NCBI RefSeq assembly: GCF_051020955.1
Contig: NW_027476155.1
Span: 620,001-684,000, forward strand
Source of the DNA: Megalopta genalis
Taxonomy: Eukaryota > Arthropoda > Insecta > Hymenoptera > Halictidae
Length of the DNA: 64,000 nt
Reading direction: 5' to 3'
In this document: piece by piece, positions 59,483-64,000 of the stretch
How positions within the stretch are numbered: position 1 is the first letter of the stretch
How the letters are laid out: the number at the start of each line of letters is the position of its first letter
The notes under the pieces: generated by a model
Seen by the model: the letters and a program-made list of their open reading frames with translations, nothing else
Told to the model about the DNA's origin: nothing
Databases searched by the model: none
Made by a program: the position numbers and the translations under genes

Positions 59483-59766
59483 TTAACCCTTTGCACTCGA
59501 AACTATTTAAACTGTAAATATAATCATTTTTCTCACTTATAGTATTTTTTATTTTATACGATAAAATGCATTTTATGCATATGAAATTGATTCTTGGAAC
59601 TCACACAACAGTTATTGTTATTATATAATTATTATATAATTATTATATAATTATTATATATTATATAATTTTTTAAATCTAAACTTTATTAATATAAACA
59701 TTATCTTAAAACGTGATGTAACAAATTTTAGTGGTGCCTCTGAGTCACTCGAGTGCTAAGGGTTAA
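59483..59766. mobile_element. piggyBac-type MITE, complete, TTAA flanks
   Basis: TTAA at both ends (59483-59486 and 59763-59766). The terminal repeats are CCCTTTGCACTCGA and TCGAGTGCTAAGGG. The 276-bp interior is AT-rich with a TTATATAATTA 11-bp run near 59620-59665. TTAA duplication and CCC/GGG ends are the piggyBac superfamily hallmark. No transposase is encoded. Confidence 0.85.
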
Positions 59767-60436
59767 TCAAATAAATTTACTAGCAGCGTCAATTTTGTCA
59801 CGAAGTATTATTTCCGTTCCGTTGCCTACGTGACGGAAGAGAGACCATTCTGGCCGAACATGATAATGTGATTATCAGACAGTGGCTTCTTATACTATCG
59901 CAGCGTGTTTAGGGCAACCTGTTATGCAACTAGACGGAACAGTTGACGCAGAAAGTTGGCCAGATTTGTGCCGGCGGAGATTTTGTTCGATGGCAGTGTC
60001 GCAGAAAATGTATTATGGTGGACGACTGTTTCCTGGAAACTGCGCCACTCCAGGATCTCGTCTCTACGGTTTGCTTAGAAACACATTGCCGGCTAGTAGC
60101 CACTAATGGATGAGTTTAAACTGCGCCATACCTACCAAACTACCATATCCTGTCGCGATGTTGGCCAACCCCGTATCTCCATGAAAGCAAGATCCGATAC
60201 TCATCGTGCTACAGAGTTACAATCTGTGCACCCCTTCGGAGACATGTTTCTACTCCGGAACTGCCTTAAGGAAAGAACCCGCCGTGTAAATGGCACTACA
60301 GTACTATCTACGGAGTGTTCGCGTGTCTACAGAGTGGCCCGAAAGTAACGATAATATTTTCTACTAAATCTTGAAGTTATATCGAAGTTATATATATATA
60401 TATATATTACTATCGAGCCCAGAATCTTGAATCACT
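59767..60436. other. Non-coding stretch
   Basis: Two consecutive open frames on the plus strand (59882-60106 and 60106-60348) are of near-random composition and show no domain. Confidence 0.4.
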
Positions 60437-60570
60437 CAGGGTGTCCCGAATATGTCTCGTAATCCGGATACTGGAGGTTCCTGAGGTCATTTGAAGCAAC
60501 TTTTTCCTTTGCGAAAATTTTCTCCGAAGCTTCGTTTACGAGTTATTAACGAAAACAAAGATCAATGTTC
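60437..60570 (+). mobile_element. CAGGGTGTCCC-type repeat fragment
   Basis: CAGGGTGTCCCG, GAGGTCATTTGAAGCAAC, TTTTTCCTTTGCGAAAAT and TTCGTTTACGAGTTATTAAC match 8187-8400 in order. The right end was not found. Confidence 0.65.
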
Positions 60571-61367
60571 GAAAGTTTAACGTTGTCAATAAATATAACG
60601 GGATAAATCGAGATTTTCTTCTTTATTAACATGTGTGCCATCAACATTATAAATCGATAACGATTCCGTATTTTCTGCAAAGGGAATTAAATTAATTTTA
60701 CGAAGGCAGTTAATTACAGTCACATAAACCCTACCGTTAATAATCAGAAAATTTGCGATTCTACTTTGTTCCATATTTTCCATATTTCGTGCAACGGACG
60801 TGGCGCATTTAATAAAATATTGTATCCCATGCTTCTACTAACTTTGTTTTTTTTTTTTAAACGATGAATCGACGAGAGAAACTGCAGATATGTAAATTAC
60901 TCTCTTCGTGCACAAAGGAGAGAGGGAATACGTGTATTTTTATTTTTACTAGGAAACATTTCAATCACGCAACACGGTGCACGGAGAAGTTATGAAACAA
61001 TACTGAAGTTATTCTTTTATTGTGCTCAGCATTGCAGAATATATTGCAATGCCCGAAACGCGTGTATAAACTTTTATTCAGGAATATGCATCACTTTTGA
61101 TCCGCATGAGACAACAACTTTTATCAAGATCAGTGAAACGAAATGAATACTCTTTTGATAATCACTTCGGAATCAATGCAAAACTGTATGAAAAGTTTGT
61201 ACTGTTGCACTGAACAACAAGGTTCAAATGGATATTTTATAAGGAATATAGACAAAAGGCATTATTAAAAAATATTGGATAAAAAACATAAAGTGCAATA
61301 CTTTGACCATTATTTCTGCAGAGTGTAAATGGTACGGTATAAATTACTTCAAGTATTATTTATTTTG

Positions 61368-61369
<2 letters not shown>
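60571..61369. other. Non-coding stretch
   Basis: Nothing was recognised. Confidence 0.45.
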
Positions 61370-61438
<69 letters not shown>

Positions 61439-61446
61439 TTATATAT

Positions 61447-61492
<46 letters not shown>

Positions 61493-61640
61493 TATTATGT
61501 ATTATATATATATATATAATACATAATAAATAATACTTGAAATAATTAAAATGTATACTATAATATATAATAAAATATTATATATATTACAATATTATAA
61601 TATTATACTATATAATATATATCATAAAATATACACTATA
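61370..61640. repeat. (TA)n microsatellite and AT palindromes
   Basis: About 130 bp of almost pure TA with two short interruptions, then nested AT palindromes. Confidence 0.95.
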
Positions 61641-62268
61641 ATATATATTCCATATAGTATAAACAGAATTAGTAATAAATGATAAATAAACGAAATTGAT
61701 AACAACTGATCGCCGATACTTATGCAGCATAATTTATTATTCCATTTTTACATAGCAGTGAATCGTGTAAAAAGAAACAATCGCTGCTGTATATTGTAAC
61801 ATAATTGCATTGGAACCTCACTAGTTGCAGTTTCGATACCGGCACGTGACTTGCCTCGGTTGAATGTGATCAAAATACGTCGGTGGCTGTTGTGTAATTA
61901 CGGGAAACACGTAGCACAAGGTACTACGTTGTCTAATATAGTAGCATCGATGGTATATAGTGGAGATGAGTGATTCCGTATAGTTGATTGATCGCCTCGA
62001 TAATTCCAGGAACTTGGTCACTTGCAGCTTTCATGTGCTTTCGTGCAACTATCGGGGCTCTACCGCGCAACAGATGAAATTCCATCGAAACAGGAATGCC
62101 AATAATATTCAATTTATAGAATGATTCGTTTACTTTCCAGACGACAGGAAAATAAACGAATTTTTATTTGCTGTAGCTCGTACATTATTGTTAGACTGCG
62201 GATCTTCACGCGAAATAAAAATTGTTCGTATCAATTGCAAGAGAGTCGAAATCGAATGATTACATTTT
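61641..62268. other. Non-coding stretch
   Basis: Nothing was recognised. Confidence 0.45.
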
Positions 62269-62494
62269 TCTAAACTAAACCTACCAAGACGGTCAGGATG
62301 ACCGGTTTTAGATTTTATATTTTAAAATTGCTGAAATTATAGAGACTTTTTCATAAGAAATTATTAAATGAATTTCACAGTCCGAGTATTCGTTGTAATA
62401 AAAATTATGGGAAGTCTAAATAGATTCGGTTTTATCGTTCTTACAGGGCAACAGAAATTCGTCGCTTTTAGTGCTCGGTAGGTTTAGTGTTAAA
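62269..62494. mobile_element. piggyBac-type MITE, ACTAAACCTACC family
   Basis: The left end CTAAACTAAACCTACCAAG and the right end CTCGGTAGGTTTAGTG followed by TTAA are inverted repeats. GGTCAGGATGACCGG near the left end is a palindrome. The left TTAA is mutated. Confidence 0.65.
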
Positions 62495-64000
62495 AAATCT
62501 AATAAGCTAAAACTATAATACATTGACATTCATAAATACTTTTAATTTGTCTGCTGATTTAAATTCGTTGCTAGGCTAGTAATTGCTCAGTTTTCACATA
62601 CAGATGTGCCAAGGAAAATGGCTGTTTCAAAATGACCGTATAAAATTCTCGAGATTTTAACAAAACAAATCATTCGAAATCCTGAATAAACAGCGACAAC
62701 ATGGAATGCCTCTGGACCTTTCCTTCGCGTGATTGGACTGCAGCAGCTCGCAAATAGTAGATTTCATTTCCGAACTCCCTGCAGTAGTATCACAGCTGAT
62801 TCTGCGCAATTTGGATCCTGAACCTCTTCTCGGCGCAGCTCAAGTATCGCAGGAATAGTTGAATGTCTGTAGGTCAGATCCGAACCTGGGACGAACTGCA
62901 ATGCGTTACAAAGAACGCGCGGAGAGAAAAATGAAAGAACGTTTCCTTGGTGAAGGTATTGAGGAGCTGAGAGTGACGGTTCGAAGGAATCTGCCTAATC
63001 CCGCGGTAGTGCAAAGAATTGCGGCTCACGCTTGGATCAAAGCCGAGGTGGTATTTCGACGAATTCCGCGAGGTTTTTCAAACCACGCTGACAATAGGAA
63101 TGGGGTGAAGACTGTTGCAATAAGACGCGGCAGATATATTAGAATGGCGTACAATAGAATATCCTATTTTGACAAGCTTGCGGTAGCAAGCTTATTATTT
63201 AGTTCCAATAAGTAGACTGCGAATCTTTATGGAAACTTTCGTGAATTTTTGTACAAAAATGGTAAAAGAAAGGCGAAATTTCTTACGTCAACTATAAAAT
63301 GCTTTCTGGTCAACGTGCGACAATATTACAAAGATATTATGAATTAATCTATGAATTGCTACAGAAAGATAATGAATCAATTTTTGTTATGCACGTTTAT
63401 GTGAATTTTAATGGGTAAAAATCAGTTCAATTGTAGTAAAAACACAGATTTTGCTGTTCCGTAACGTGGAGCAAAGAGAACTTTTCACCAGTTTTATTTT
63501 GATTTGCTCGAGACAACTTTTTCTATCATCTCCAATTTATTGTCTAAAAGGAAGAATATTTCAAGCTTATTGTAGCATATTGTACAAAATCAGGACACGC
63601 GTTCAAAAATACCAATTTTACCCTTTATAAAATAATGTTACTGAAAATTTTAATTTGTCGAGCTTGCAGCGAACAAGTATTCGTATTATTTTTAATATTT
63701 CTGTTACAGAAGTTTTGCATAAAATGCAAAAGCTTCATACGCCACGATGCATTTATTTTACATTGACGATCATTCTAACTAAAATCGGCTTTTCAAGCTT
63801 GACGAAATAATTCCGTGTCAGTTCTATATATCCCCACATGTTTGACATGGAACTGTCGAAATCATTTCTACAATTATACGCCCGGAAATAATAAGGACTT
63901 TGTATAGCTACGTATCACGGTCCCAGCTCGCATGCACTCGTGATATTGAGAGCTTCGAAGCCACAATCGTAGAACACAACTTACGGAGCTGAGTTTCACC
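62495..64000. other. Non-coding stretch with one doubtful frame
   Basis: A plus-strand frame (about 62900-63215) is basic, without a domain or splice evidence. No gene is called to the end of the window. Confidence 0.4.

Noticed and set aside
62859..63215. 118-codon basic frame
   Set aside because: It begins with TTG, shows no domain or splice evidence, and its composition is close to that of its surroundings.

Overview
The window looks like insect nuclear DNA, most probably hymenopteran (a bee or a relative). The reasons are AT-rich sequence with short GC-rich islands, GT-AG introns, a mariner copy of the DD34D class, R1-clade and Ty3/gypsy retroelements, palindromic TTAA- and TA-flanked MITEs, and the short CAGGGTGTTCC-type repeats that I associate with bee and ant genomes. 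It is gene-poor. I can support two host genes and find no tRNA, rRNA or CRISPR array. The species assignment is inference.

Region by region. (1) 1-8 kb: a two-exon GNAT-type N-acetyltransferase gene on the minus strand (6606 to 4839) with a recognisable TATA promoter. Its single intron holds a 0.6-kb TA-flanked MITE, and a reversed copy of that MITE's interior lies beyond the 3' end of the gene. (2) 8-25 kb: the start of an unrecognised plus-strand gene (exons at 9593 and 16164, possibly a third at 24791) whose N-terminus fits an N-myristoylation site. Its introns hold MITE pieces, a broken pogo/Tigger-like transposase and several tandem repeats. (3) 26-43 kb: a repeat-rich block with three copies of a 216-bp element that carries a type III hammerhead self-cleaving ribozyme (26.5, 31.7 and 42.7 kb), a 5'-truncated R1-clade retrotransposon with a 17-bp target duplication, a broken Ty3/gypsy element, and nearly 5 kb of minisatellite that twice reverses strand. 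(4) 43-64 kb: no supported host gene. It holds a near-perfect 240-bp long hairpin at 47.1-47.6 kb, a second R1-clade fragment, a palindromic 44-bp satellite, and piggyBac-type MITEs, one of which has its pre-insertion empty site elsewhere in the window.

The most interesting content is the hammerhead element. Two of the three copies keep every core nucleotide of the ribozyme; the third has lost the cleavage nucleotide and a stem II pair. All three carry a TATATATA box about 30 bp before the ribozyme and a complementarity between ribozyme loops 1 and 2 (11 bp, perfect in one copy, weakened by one base in the other two) that could form a rival fold. This suggests a family of small, non-autonomous, ribozyme-bearing elements, comparable with retrozymes but built differently.
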